Source of the DNA: JAPLDB01 sp038230515
GTDB taxonomy: Bacteria > Bacteroidota > Bacteroidia > AKYH767-A > 2013-40CM-41-45
Length of the DNA stretch: 64,000 nucleotides
NCBI GenBank assembly: GCA_038230515.1
Contig: JBBRND010000025.1
Coordinates: forward strand, 1-64,000
Reading direction: 5' to 3'
Part shown: piece by piece, positions 1-8,042 of the stretch
Numbering within the stretch: position 1 is the stretch's first letter
Layout: every line of letters begins with the position of its first letter
The notes under the pieces: model-generated
What the model was told of the DNA's origin: nothing
Database searches by the model: none
Seen by the model: only the letters and a program-made list of their open reading frames with translations
Position numbers and translations under genes: made by a program

Positions 1-127
1 AGCACATAATATTTCGGCAGTAAGATTGGGTTCTAATTAAGTTCAACCCTTAGTTCAAAAACGTACGAGCGCTTCGCCTTGCAAGTCGCACCGCTCTTCC
101 TTTTTTTGTTAACAGGTAATCAATAAC

Positions 128-844
128 TTATTTCTTATTCGTTCCGTGCTCTCTTGCTTCCTCTTCTTCCATGTTTTTCATCTCACGGAGTTTTTTGCCT
201 GTTTTATTTATGAAAATGTATTTTTCCTCTCCTGCTTCTTTCACTAATGCCTCTCCATTGCTGAACGGTCTTGCATCGGAATACTTTGCAGCGAGTTCAT
301 ATTTGCCCTGTGCGTTGATGAATCCCCATTTACCATCCTCTGTGCGAACAGGAGCGAGCCCATCACCAAAATTGAATGCATTTGTGTATTGAAGCGCGAT
401 GGCTTCTTTTCCGGTTGCATCTATCCAACCGAACTTACCACCTTTTTGCACGCGCGCTAATCCGTTTTTAAAATCATCAGCAAAGTCATAAACGAAAGGA
501 ATAACAGTTTCATTTTTCATATTGATGTATCCGTGTTTGCCGTCTTTCATTACGCGTGCAAGCCCATCAAAGAAAACGGAAGCATCGTCATACATGAAAG
601 GAATAATAACCTGCCCTTTATCATTAATAAAGCCACGCTTGCGACCTTCAAGCACGAGGGCAGTATTGTTGGATTGCATTTCACTACCGGCAGTGTAATG
701 GGGAGCCACTACCATTTCACCTGAAAGTTTGTTTTTGTAGCCCACCTTTCCGCCTTCGTAAAAGCGGATTACATTTTGAGCCGAAGCAAGCATGGTAATA
801 CTCAGCAGAGCTGAAGTTGCAAGAAGTTGAAAGGATGTTCTCAT
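128..844 (-). CDS. WG-repeat secreted protein
   Basis: Protein of 238 aa with a signal peptide (residues 1-22, ending ASAQ) followed by about five WG-type repeats, recognisable by GFIN/GYIN/GWID followed by G(K/Q) and 'P..YD.A..F..GLA.V'. WG repeats are beta-rich modules of unknown binding role in exported Bacteroidota proteins. The frame is open 34 codons further upstream, but I chose the ATG at 844 because a signal peptide follows at once and a reverse-strand TACTTTCG (-7-like element) lies at 867-874. Divergent from the T9SS operon at 1008. The ligand cannot be read from sequence. Confidence 0.85.
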   Translation of the reverse strand: MRTSFQLLATSALLSITMLASAQNVIRFYEGGKVGYKNKLSGEMVVAPHYTAGSEMQSNNTALVLEGRKRGFINDKGQVIIPFMYDDASVFFDGLARVMKDGKHGYINMKNETVIPFVYDFADDFKNGLARVQKGGKFGWIDATGKEAIALQYTNAFNFGDGLAPVRTEDGKWGFINAQGKYELAAKYSDARPFSNGEALVKEAGEEKYIFINKTGKKLREMKNMEEEEAREHGTNKK

Positions 845-866
845 TTGTTTTTTGAAATTTAATCCC

Positions 867-874
867 CGAAAGTA
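867..874 (-). promoter_or_regulatory. candidate -7 element for the WG-repeat gene
   Basis: Reverse-strand TACTTTCG fits the Bacteroidota -7 consensus TAnnTTTG except at one base. It lies 22 bp upstream of the ATG at 844 and supports that start over the longer open frame. Confidence 0.4.
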
Positions 875-980
875 AAACATCCTTTTCAATCTACATAATT
901 TTTTTTTAAAAAGATGATGCGATAACTGCCAAAGAGTGCACTCCATTGAAAAAATATTGTGAGGATTGAAAAGGATGTGC

Positions 981-988
981 TACTTTTC
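981..988 (+). promoter_or_regulatory. candidate -7 element for the 1008-6581 operon
   Basis: TACTTTTC (one mismatch to TAnnTTTG), with a TTG at 957-959 spaced 21 bp upstream as a possible -33 element. It lies 19 bp before the ATG at 1008. No comparable element was seen in the short gaps before the next two genes. Confidence 0.4.
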
Positions 989-1007
989 GGATTCAAAATA
1001 TTGCATA

Positions 1008-2624
1008 ATGAAAAAACTTTACTCTCTTCTTCTTTCCTCGCTCATTTCCGGAAAAATATTCGCTGCCAACGTAACGATTATTCAGTCAACCAATGCTGCG
1101 TGGACAGCAGATACGCTGTGGAAGTTTGTAGCTACAGGTATGGGACACAACGCAACTATACAACAGGACACTATACTTGACAACACAAACTTTTTCGCAA
1201 CTACTGATGTACTCGTTACCCCTGTTTACGATATTAATCTTACGCCTGCACGCATCGCAAACATTATACTGTTTATGCAAACCGGCAAGGGAGTTTACAT
1301 ACAATCGGAATATGATTGTGCTAACTTTATCGGCAATGCTGCTTATCAAAGCATAGTTACTACTCTGGGCGGAACTTACAACTGGAACGGCACTGTTGCC
1401 GGTGTGCTTGCTCCTATGAATGTGACAGGCGTTTTAGGAACTACTCCGAATGTAATTCCCCCTTTAAGTTATTTCTGGTATGGCTGCGCGACAAACGGAT
1501 GTTATAACATGGAGCCGTTTCTGGAATATCAGGGTCAGTATTTCGGAATTACTTTTTGTCCTCCTCAAAATGGTGTCGGAAGAGTAATGACAACTTCTGA
1601 TCAGGATTGGATTTTACAACTGACTTCATTGCCTTTGATGGAGAATATGCTTACACTTTTACTTTCTCCTCCGGGCAATTGCGGAATGAGTGCTTCATCA
1701 ATTAGTTTAGGAAATGATACAACATTATGCACTGGTGACCACCTTCTTCTCGGTGCAGGAATTACGGGAACGAATTTTCTTTGGTCGAATGGAGCAACTA
1801 CAAATGTGATACTTGTTGATACTACTGCTGCCTACTGGGTGCAGGTAACAACAGGAACATGTTCTACAGCGGATACAATAAATGTGACTTTTAATCCGTG
1901 CAATGTTCCATCGGCAAATTTTACTGCTGTTGATTCGCTCTGTCCCGGAACCTGTGTTGATTTTACTAATCTATCTGTGAATGCAACTTCCTACCAATGG
2001 TTTTTTGCCGGAGCAAATCCTGCGGTAAGCACGGATGCGAACCCTTCTGTTATTTGCTACAATACCTCGGGTTCGTATGATGTAACGCTCATTGCCATCA
2101 ATGCTCTCGGGAGCGATACCTTGTTGATTCCAAATTACATTTCTGTTTATCCATCTCCGCCACCGCAAGGAATTTCTCAAAGCGGTGATACACTCTTTGC
2201 TAACGCAGGCGCAGTTTCATATCAGTGGTATCACGGAGGAAATTTAATTCCGGGGGCAACAGATTATTTTTACGTGGCTGATGCAAGCGGTGACTTCAAC
2301 GTGGTTGCAACTGATGCAAACGGCTGCGAAGTGGAAGCAGCGATCTTTGATGTGGTAGCTTCAGTACAGTCAACAGTCGCCACTATGCAGGTGGACATTT
2401 ATCCGAACCCGGTGAAGGGAAAGTTATACGTTAAATGTAATACGTTAAACGGAGCAGCCGTAATTATTACAGTGTACAATGTATTGGGAGTGGCTGTTCA
2501 ATCAGAGATAAAGAATCAAAAATCAGAAATGATTGTGGATGTTTCTGAATTAAGCAAGGGAATATACTACCTTGAAATAAATACAACGCAAAAAGTTCTC
2601 AGGACTAAATTTATCAAACAATAA
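1008..2624 (+). CDS. T9SS-secreted protein with glutamine-amidotransferase-like N-terminus and PKD module
   Basis: 538 aa. The start at 1008 is chosen because MKKLYSLLL begins a signal peptide ending about residue 19. Residues 20-220 resemble a class I amidotransferase/ThuA-like fold (weak). Then comes an Ig/PKD-like region containing CPGTC and a T9SS type A sorting domain (last ~80 aa, YPNPV... and a C-terminal KFIKQ). The region from CPGTC to the end is nearly the same as in genes at 2634, 4743, 8043, 34817 and 39447. Two 7-bp-period tracts (2423-2450, 2499-2533) fall in loops of the sorting domain. First gene of a three-gene operon (gaps 9 and 12 bp). Substrate unknown. Confidence 0.8.
   Translation: MKKLYSLLLSSLISGKIFAANVTIIQSTNAAWTADTLWKFVATGMGHNATIQQDTILDNTNFFATTDVLVTPVYDINLTPARIANIILFMQTGKGVYIQSEYDCANFIGNAAYQSIVTTLGGTYNWNGTVAGVLAPMNVTGVLGTTPNVIPPLSYFWYGCATNGCYNMEPFLEYQGQYFGITFCPPQNGVGRVMTTSDQDWILQLTSLPLMENMLTLLLSPPGNCGMSASSISLGNDTTLCTGDHLLLGAGITGTNFLWSNGATTNVILVDTTAAYWVQVTTGTCSTADTINVTFNPCNVPSANFTAVDSLCPGTCVDFTNLSVNATSYQWFFAGANPAVSTDANPSVICYNTSGSYDVTLIAINALGSDTLLIPNYISVYPSPPPQGISQSGDTLFANAGAVSYQWYHGGNLIPGATDYFYVADASGDFNVVATDANGCEVEAAIFDVVASVQSTVATMQVDIYPNPVKGKLYVKCNTLNGAAVIITVYNVLGVAVQSEIKNQKSEMIVDVSELSKGIYYLEINTTQKVLRTKFIKQ
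2423..2450. repeat. 7-bp-period tract in sorting domain (loop A)
   Basis: Four consecutive heptamers of form GTtAtAC/GTTAAAt, in frame, just after the PNPV motif of the T9SS domain. Confidence 0.6.
2499..2533. repeat. 7-bp-period tract in sorting domain (loop B)
   Basis: Five imperfect heptamers sharing AATCA(G/A)A, in frame, encoding the loop after the conserved 'YN..G' strand and before the final 'VDVS.L..G.YYLE' strand. Confidence 0.6.
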
Positions 2625-2633
2625 TTTCTTCGT

Positions 2634-4730
2634 ATGAAAAAACTCTTCTCTCTTCTTCTTCTTCTTCTGATTATTAATTTCCAGTTCCTGATTTCGAATT
2701 CCGTATTGGCGCAGAAGGAAGCTAATATCTGGTATTTCGGTAGCAATGCAGGATTGGATTTTAATGGCGGTGCGCCCGTGGCGCTTACAAACAGTGCAAT
2801 GAATACGTATGAGGGTTGCTCTTCAATTGCTGACGCAAACGGTAATCTTTTATTTTATACCGATGGAACTACTATCTGGAACCGCAATCATGTGCCAATG
2901 CCAAACGGAAGCGGGCTTACCGGCAATTCTACTTCTACACAGGCAGGAATGATTGTGAAACAGCCGGGGAATGCCAATCTTTATTATGTGTTTACGCTTT
3001 ATACTGACTATGCATACTCTGTTGTTGACATGACATTGCAGGGTGGAAATGGCGATGTGCAAGCAGGAAATAAAAACATCATTATTTCTGCAGGAGTAAA
3101 TGCTGAAAAGCAATGCGCCACCAAGAATGCAAACGGAAACGACATCTGGATATTGATGCATGAATATGGTACCAATGGTTTCCGTGCATATCTTCTTACT
3201 CCGGCAGGATTAAATCTTGTTCCTGTAGTTTCAAACATCGGTATCATTCACAACACAGGGCAGTATGGACAAATGAAATTCAACCCCCAGGGAACAAAGG
3301 TGGGGCTGGGAATTGTTAGCGCTGCGCAGGGCAACGTAGAAGTTTTTGATTTCAGCAATACAACCGGAATGGTATCGAACAACATTGCTATTGCGAACGG
3401 ATACTCGCAATGCTACGGGTTGGAATTTTCTCCTGACGGTACAAAGATGTATGCCACCACAAATGCCGGTACTTACATTGTTTATCAGTATGACCTGAAT
3501 GCGGGATCAGCAGCAGCGGTTATTGCCTCGCAAACTCAGGTAGGTGCTACGCAGGGATTTGACGCAACAGGAATGCAACTTGCTCCCGACAATAAAATTT
3601 ATGTGGCACCAACGGGCAGTGGCTATCTTGATGTGATCAATAATCCGAATATTGCGGGTGTGGGTTGTAACTATACCAACAACGGAATGTTCCTTGCCGG
3701 AAGAATTACAAACCTTGGCTTGCCGGAATTTATGTCTGCTCTTTTCAATTCGCAGCCCGTAACGTTTCGCGATACTTGTTTTGGCGACACCACATTCTTC
3801 AACATTGGTGATACCACACTTTATGCTTCTGTTCATTGGAATTTTAGTGATGTTGCATCAGGAATTTACAACACATCAACTCAGTTTAATCCGTTTCACA
3901 TTTTTACAAACACGGGAAATTTTCTGGTGAAGCTTGTGCGCACGTACATAAATGCTTCGATGGATTCTATCATTGTTCCTGTTCACATCATTCAGTGTGC
4001 AAGCATTCAGGCAAATTTTCAGGCGGTTGATTCCCTCATTTGTCCTGGTACGTGCACGGACTTTACAAACTTCTCAGTGAATGCAACTTCTTATCAATGG
4101 TTTTTTCCGGGAGCAAATCCATCAGTAAGCACGGATGCAAATCCAAGTGTTATCTGTTACAACACTTCGGGTTCCTATGATGTAACATTGATTGCAACCA
4201 ATGGAACATTGGTTGATACGCTCGTTCTGCCAAATTATATTTCCGTTTACCCATCACCACCACCACAGGGAATTTCGCAGAACGGTGACACACTTTTTGC
4301 CAATGCCGGTGCAGTTTCTTATCAATGGTATCACGGTGGAATTCTTATTCCCGGTGCTACAGATTATTTTTATGTGGCTGATGCAAGCGGTGACTTCAAT
4401 GTGGTTGCTACGGATGCAAATGGCTGCGAAGTGGAAGCAGCGATCTTTGATGTAGTGGCTTCAGTGCAGTCAGCAGGCGGCAATTGGCAGTTGGCTATTT
4501 ATCCGAATCCGGTAGCTGACAAATGCACGATTCGCAATTCGCAATTCACGATGGGAACAGCCGCAAAAATTATAGTGTACAATATGATTGGAATGGTGGC
4601 TGTTCAATCCGACATCAGGAATGCGAAATCAGAAGTGAGTATTGATGTTCATGTGCTTCCTTCAGGAATCTACTGGCTCGAAGTTTCTTCGAACGGAAAA
4701 ACTTGCCGTATTAAATTCGTGAAACAATAA
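2634..4730 (+). CDS. T9SS-secreted beta-propeller and PKD protein
   Basis: 698 aa. A signal peptide (1-27, ending VLAQ) is followed by a WD40/YVTN-like propeller (about 30-380, repeated 'G..FSPDG.K.Y' and 'G.QLAPD.KIYVAP'). A PKD domain, a CPGTC PKD/Ig-like module and a T9SS type A sorting domain follow. The N-terminal EANIWYFG...LDFNSG block is shared with the genes at 4743 and 34817. The hydrophobic core of the signal peptide is encoded by a heptamer tract (2666-2707), and both sorting-domain loops carry further tracts (4528-4555, 4611-4645). Expected on the cell surface or secreted; ligand unknown. Confidence 0.85.
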   Translation: MKKLFSLLLLLLIINFQFLISNSVLAQKEANIWYFGSNAGLDFNGGAPVALTNSAMNTYEGCSSIADANGNLLFYTDGTTIWNRNHVPMPNGSGLTGNSTSTQAGMIVKQPGNANLYYVFTLYTDYAYSVVDMTLQGGNGDVQAGNKNIIISAGVNAEKQCATKNANGNDIWILMHEYGTNGFRAYLLTPAGLNLVPVVSNIGIIHNTGQYGQMKFNPQGTKVGLGIVSAAQGNVEVFDFSNTTGMVSNNIAIANGYSQCYGLEFSPDGTKMYATTNAGTYIVYQYDLNAGSAAAVIASQTQVGATQGFDATGMQLAPDNKIYVAPTGSGYLDVINNPNIAGVGCNYTNNGMFLAGRITNLGLPEFMSALFNSQPVTFRDTCFGDTTFFNIGDTTLYASVHWNFSDVASGIYNTSTQFNPFHIFTNTGNFLVKLVRTYINASMDSIIVPVHIIQCASIQANFQAVDSLICPGTCTDFTNFSVNATSYQWFFPGANPSVSTDANPSVICYNTSGSYDVTLIATNGTLVDTLVLPNYISVYPSPPPQGISQNGDTLFANAGAVSYQWYHGGILIPGATDYFYVADASGDFNVVATDANGCEVEAAIFDVVASVQSAGGNWQLAIYPNPVADKCTIRNSQFTMGTAAKIIVYNMIGMVAVQSDIRNAKSEVSIDVHVLPSGIYWLEVSSNGKTCRIKFVKQ
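2666..2707. repeat. 7-bp-period tract encoding the signal-peptide core
   Basis: Six heptamers (42 bp), each ending in TT and most in ATT, with no indel. The tract encodes about residues 12-25 of the secreted protein at 2634. Confidence 0.65.
4528..4555. repeat. 7-bp-period tract in sorting domain (loop A)
   Basis: Four heptamers related to C(A/G)ATTC(G/A), directly after the PNPV motif of the sorting domain, in frame. Confidence 0.6.
4611..4645. repeat. 7-bp-period tract in sorting domain (loop B)
   Basis: Five imperfect heptamers starting with G (form GaaaTcA), in the loop before the last beta strands of the sorting domain. Confidence 0.5.
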
Positions 4731-4742
4731 ATAATTCTTCTC

Positions 4743-6581
4743 ATGAAAAAACTATTTCTCTCTCTCATTATTCAATTTTCAATCTGTTATATTCAATCAT
4801 GTTTCGCACAGGGAGAAGCAAACAAATGGCTTTTCGGAAACGGTGGTGGTCTTGATTTCAACAGCGGAAGCCCTTTGCCTTTTGCGGGTGGACAGGTGTT
4901 TACAAGTGAAGGATGCGCATCGGTTGCTGATGCTGGCGGAAATCTTTTATTCTATACAGACGGAATAACGGTGTATAACCGCAATCATATTCAGATGCCG
5001 AATGGATTTGGGTTGCTCGGGGCACCGTCAGCTACGCAATCGGCAATGATTGTTTTACTTCCGGGAAGCACAACGCAGTATTATGTGTTCACTGTCGGGC
5101 AAACGTTTACTGATTTTAATTATTCAATTGTTGACATGACTTTGCAGAGTGGTGATGGCGATGTGACAACTAAAAATGTTTTGGTGTCAACAATTGTGTG
5201 CGAGAAGTTATGCAGCGTGAAGCAACCAAATGGAACTGACTTCTGGATTATTGTGCATGATGCATACACAGATGAGTTTGATGCATACACTTTCACTGCT
5301 GCGGGGTTAAATCTTGTTCCCGTGGTAAGCAATGCGGGAACTGCAAACTCAGGTGACATCGGTTATCTGAAATCATCGCCTGACGGAACAAAACTTGCCG
5401 ATGCTCTTTGGAACAGTGGCAATCTCTTCGAACTTTTTGATTTCGATAAAGCAACAGGGGTGGTTAGCAATGCGCTCACGCTTCCGTTTCATGCTGCTTC
5501 CAGCGGAGCTTACGGTCTTGAGTTTTCTCCCAATAACAGGTATTTATATTGTGCATGGATAACTCCGGGTGAAGTGAGGCAGTATGATGTGCTTGCAGGT
5601 TCTGCTGCGGCAATTGCTGCTTCCGAAGTTTTGCTTGGAAGTACTGCTGTTGCTTTTAACGGTGCGATGCAGTTGGGTCCTGATAAAAAGATTTACCTTG
5701 CGCAGTATAACACAACTTACCTTGGTGTAATTAACAATCCTGACAGTGCAGGAGTGAGTTCCAACTTTGTGGACGTAGGTCCGGCTATTGCGGGCTCTTC
5801 GCAATTGGGGTTGCCTAATTATCCTTCAAGTCTTTTTAACAACGGTCCTCCGGTTGCATTATTTAATGCGCTGCATCACATCTGCCCGGGCACTTGCACA
5901 GGGTTTACAAACCTTTCTCTTAATGCAACTTCTTATCTCTGGACTTTTGCAGGTGCAAATCCATCAGTAAGCACGGATGCTAATCCTACAAACATTTGCT
6001 ACAACACTCCGGGAAATTATTCTGTATCGCTTATTGCTTACGGAGCAACAACCAACGATACACTTACGCTGAATAATTTCATCACCGTGTATCCATTTCC
6101 TCCTCCGCAGGGAATTGCACAGAGTGGCGATACCTTGTTTGCAAACGCAGGCGCTGTTTCTTATCAGTGGTATCATGCCGGAAATGCAATTGCCGGTGCT
6201 ACAGATTATTTTTATCTGGCTGATTCAAGTGGCGATTTCAACGTGGTTGCTACCGATGCGAATGGTTGCGAAGTGGAGGCAGCTATTTTTGATGTGGTGG
6301 CGTCAGTTCAGTCAGCGGTTGGCTCCGGCACTGTGCCGTTGGAAATTTATCCGAATCCTGTTACTGACAAGTGCACGATCAATGATTCACAATTCACGAT
6401 GGGAGTAGTCACCATCTCTGTCTTCAACATCATTGGAGAAAAAGTTTTGGCTGTTCAAGCCGAAGCAGGGAATCAGAAATCGGAAATGAGCGTGGATGTT
6501 CATTCGCTTCCTTCGGGGCATTACTGGCTTGAAGTAAAGAGTGGCGAAAGAGTTTTTAGAAGTAAGTTTGTGAAACAGTAA
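4743..6581 (+). CDS. T9SS-secreted beta-propeller and PKD protein (paralogue)
   Basis: 612 aa and a close paralogue of the preceding gene. A signal peptide (1-22, ending CFAQ) is followed by a propeller domain (about 25-375), one CPGTC PKD/Ig-like module and a T9SS type A sorting domain ending KFVKQ. It lacks the extra PKD domain seen in the 2634 product. A heptamer tract again encodes the signal-peptide core (4766-4800), and two more sit in the sorting domain (6376-6403, 6466-6493). Last gene of the operon, closed by the hairpin at 6601-6631. Likely arose by tandem duplication. Confidence 0.85.
   Translation: MKKLFLSLIIQFSICYIQSCFAQGEANKWLFGNGGGLDFNSGSPLPFAGGQVFTSEGCASVADAGGNLLFYTDGITVYNRNHIQMPNGFGLLGAPSATQSAMIVLLPGSTTQYYVFTVGQTFTDFNYSIVDMTLQSGDGDVTTKNVLVSTIVCEKLCSVKQPNGTDFWIIVHDAYTDEFDAYTFTAAGLNLVPVVSNAGTANSGDIGYLKSSPDGTKLADALWNSGNLFELFDFDKATGVVSNALTLPFHAASSGAYGLEFSPNNRYLYCAWITPGEVRQYDVLAGSAAAIAASEVLLGSTAVAFNGAMQLGPDKKIYLAQYNTTYLGVINNPDSAGVSSNFVDVGPAIAGSSQLGLPNYPSSLFNNGPPVALFNALHHICPGTCTGFTNLSLNATSYLWTFAGANPSVSTDANPTNICYNTPGNYSVSLIAYGATTNDTLTLNNFITVYPFPPPQGIAQSGDTLFANAGAVSYQWYHAGNAIAGATDYFYLADSSGDFNVVATDANGCEVEAAIFDVVASVQSAVGSGTVPLEIYPNPVTDKCTINDSQFTMGVVTISVFNIIGEKVLAVQAEAGNQKSEMSVDVHSLPSGHYWLEVKSGERVFRSKFVKQ
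4766..4800. repeat. 7-bp-period tract encoding the signal-peptide core
   Basis: Five heptamers of form CAATnTT/CAATCAT, in frame, encoding roughly residues 9-20 of the T9SS protein at 4743. Confidence 0.6.
6376..6403. repeat. 7-bp-period tract in sorting domain (loop A)
   Basis: Four heptamers of form (C/T)(A/G)ATTCA after the PNPV motif. Related to the tract at 4528 in the paralogue but with different unit sequences. Confidence 0.55.
6466..6493. repeat. 7-bp-period tract in sorting domain (loop B)
   Basis: Four heptamers of form TCnGAAA in the variable loop before the final strands of the sorting domain. Confidence 0.55.
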
Positions 6582-6600
6582 TTTTTTTCACCGCATAAAA

Positions 6601-6631
6601 AAAGCCGCCTGCTTTTTCCACAGACGGCTTT
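6601..6631. terminator. bidirectional hairpin terminator
   Basis: An 11-bp stem (AAAGCCGcCTG paired with CAGaCGGCTTT, one mismatch) with a 9-nt loop, A-rich before and T-rich after. It lies between convergent genes ending at 6581 and 6651, so it can serve both strands. Confidence 0.75.
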
Positions 6632-6650
6632 ATCAATTTAAAACAAAATT

Positions 6651-7577
6651 CTATAGCGGATCCAGCGTAATGTCGAGGTCAGTATCGCCTTCGTCAACAA
6701 TATTTATATCGCCTTCAAAGTCTTTATACAGCGGGTGCGAAACTTTAAAGTGACGCAGCCCTATGTTCACGTTGGCTGAAAGATAGCCGCCATCGTTTTT
6801 ACTTTTGCGTGATGCCACGCTTTCCAGCGGATAATCAAACACGGCATCTTTAATTGCAATGCCTCCGCTCTTAATGATTCCGCGGGCGCGCCCAATGCCA
6901 TCGCTGGCGCTGCTTTGACTGGCACGTACAATACTTTGATCGAAGAAACCGATGCACGCATTTACATCGCCCGGAAATGCTTCGCCTACAGTAAACATGT
7001 TTTTGAGAAGCTGAATCTCCAGTCCATTACGGTTTCCGGAAGTAGTGGTTTTTGCGTTCGTCACTTCACCTATTTTATTTAGTTGAGAAGTGCGCGCAGT
7101 TGCGTAGTTACTTTTTATGCCGGTGAATACCGCTACAAACGGAGCGCCCAAATCAGCCACATGTGCTGTGCATGCAACTGCCATGCGGTTCATCAGTGTG
7201 TCTATAGCTCCTTTGGTAGCTGCTGCATATTCAGTAAGTCCGTGCGGAAAAAATTCCTGCCAGGTGGGCGATGTTTCGCCATATAAACCTTTGATGGTTC
7301 CGCTGCGCTTGCTCACCTCACTCTTAAAAGTGGCGATCAGATTATCAGACGACATCGTGAGCGATTGCTGCACAGCAAGTTTTACATCTTCATCGTCAAT
7401 GGCACCGAAGTAATTGGTGTACGCATTGGTAGTGTCGCTTAGCATCGTAGTAAACGTGCCGCCACCGTTACGTGCTACTGTAAGTGCAAGATGTTTCTGA
7501 CAAAACTTTTTCAGGTTGTCGTCACTGATGTTTTTTGAGTCGAATGGATTCGCATACCAGCTTTGAAGGAGTATCAT
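6651..7577 (-). CDS. protein of unknown function
   Basis: 308 aa with no signal peptide and no transmembrane segment. The first ~200 residues look mostly helical and the last ~80 are beta-like and acidic (ending in a D-rich stretch). I do not recognise the family. Notable stretches are EFFPHGLTEY near residue 120 and GNRNGLEIQLL near 190. It stands alone between a convergent operon and the array at 7658, with its own -7-like element at 7604-7611. Base composition does not look foreign. It could be a cytosolic protein restricted to Bacteroidota. Confidence 0.7.
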   Translation of the reverse strand: MILLQSWYANPFDSKNISDDNLKKFCQKHLALTVARNGGGTFTTMLSDTTNAYTNYFGAIDDEDVKLAVQQSLTMSSDNLIATFKSEVSKRSGTIKGLYGETSPTWQEFFPHGLTEYAAATKGAIDTLMNRMAVACTAHVADLGAPFVAVFTGIKSNYATARTSQLNKIGEVTNAKTTTSGNRNGLEIQLLKNMFTVGEAFPGDVNACIGFFDQSIVRASQSSASDGIGRARGIIKSGGIAIKDAVFDYPLESVASRKSKNDGGYLSANVNIGLRHFKVSHPLYKDFEGDINIVDEGDTDLDITLDPL

Positions 7578-7603
7578 GTGATTGAGATTTAAATTAGGAG
7601 AGT

Positions 7604-7611
7604 CAAAAATA
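7604..7611 (-). promoter_or_regulatory. candidate -7 element for the unknown gene at 6651
   Basis: Reverse-strand TATTTTTG is an exact fit to TAnnTTTG, 26 bp upstream of the ATG at 7577. Confidence 0.5.
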
Positions 7612-7657
7612 GAAGGTTCTTATATTCCAAAAACAATTGTTCAAAACTTTTTTTCAG

Positions 7658-7951
7658 GAAACCTATTCCAACTTCTTGGAATAGGGTAAATAATGTTTAG
7701 GATGGCATTCCATATTCTTGGAATAGGGTAAAAACTCTTTAGGATGGCATTCAAAGATATTGGAACACGATAAAAACCCTTACGAACCCTATTCTCATTT
7801 CTTAGAATAGGGTAAATAATGATTAGGATGGCATTCAAAGAAATTGGAATAGGGGTAAAAACGTTTCGCACCCTATTCCAATAATCAGGAACACGGCAAA
7901 AAACGTTTTGGATCGTATTCCAATAAGTTGGAATGAGAAATTTAATAAAAA
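7658..7951. repeat. 42-bp tandem array A (7 units)
   Basis: Seven units start at 7658, 7700, 7742, 7784, 7826, 7868 and 7910, each 42 bp with no indel between units (only the tail of the last unit diverges). Units share a GG.TGGCATT or CCTATT start, a central inverted repeat (TTCCAA...TTGGAA) and an A-rich tail with AAAAACNTT. In unit 1 the arms are ten bases (CCTATTCCAA/TTGGAATAGG). In unit 4 both arms change together (TTCT/AGAA in place of TTCC/GGAA). It fills most of the 465-bp gap between divergent genes. Neighbouring sequence holds only the two candidate promoters. A reverse-strand frame stays open through the array, but I see no gene-like start or homology. Confidence 0.85.
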
Positions 7952-8029
7952 AGGGCATATTGCATTCTTTACAAACCTACACTTATATAATATGTACCCA
8001 CCGGTTTTATGCTGATGCCAATACTTTAC

Positions 8030-8037
8030 TACATTTG
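8030..8037 (+). promoter_or_regulatory. candidate -7 element for kelch gene 8043
   Basis: TACATTTG matches TAnnTTTG exactly and ends 5 bp before the ATG. This would give a leader of almost zero length. Confidence 0.5.
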
Positions 8038-8042
8038 AGGGG

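Noticed and set aside
7641..7958. Reverse-strand open frame of 105 aa through array A, with 14-residue repeats
   Set aside because: 42 is a multiple of 3, so a frame without a stop in one unit stays open through all units. There is no convincing start context or homology, and arrays B and C show the same effect in unrelated frames.
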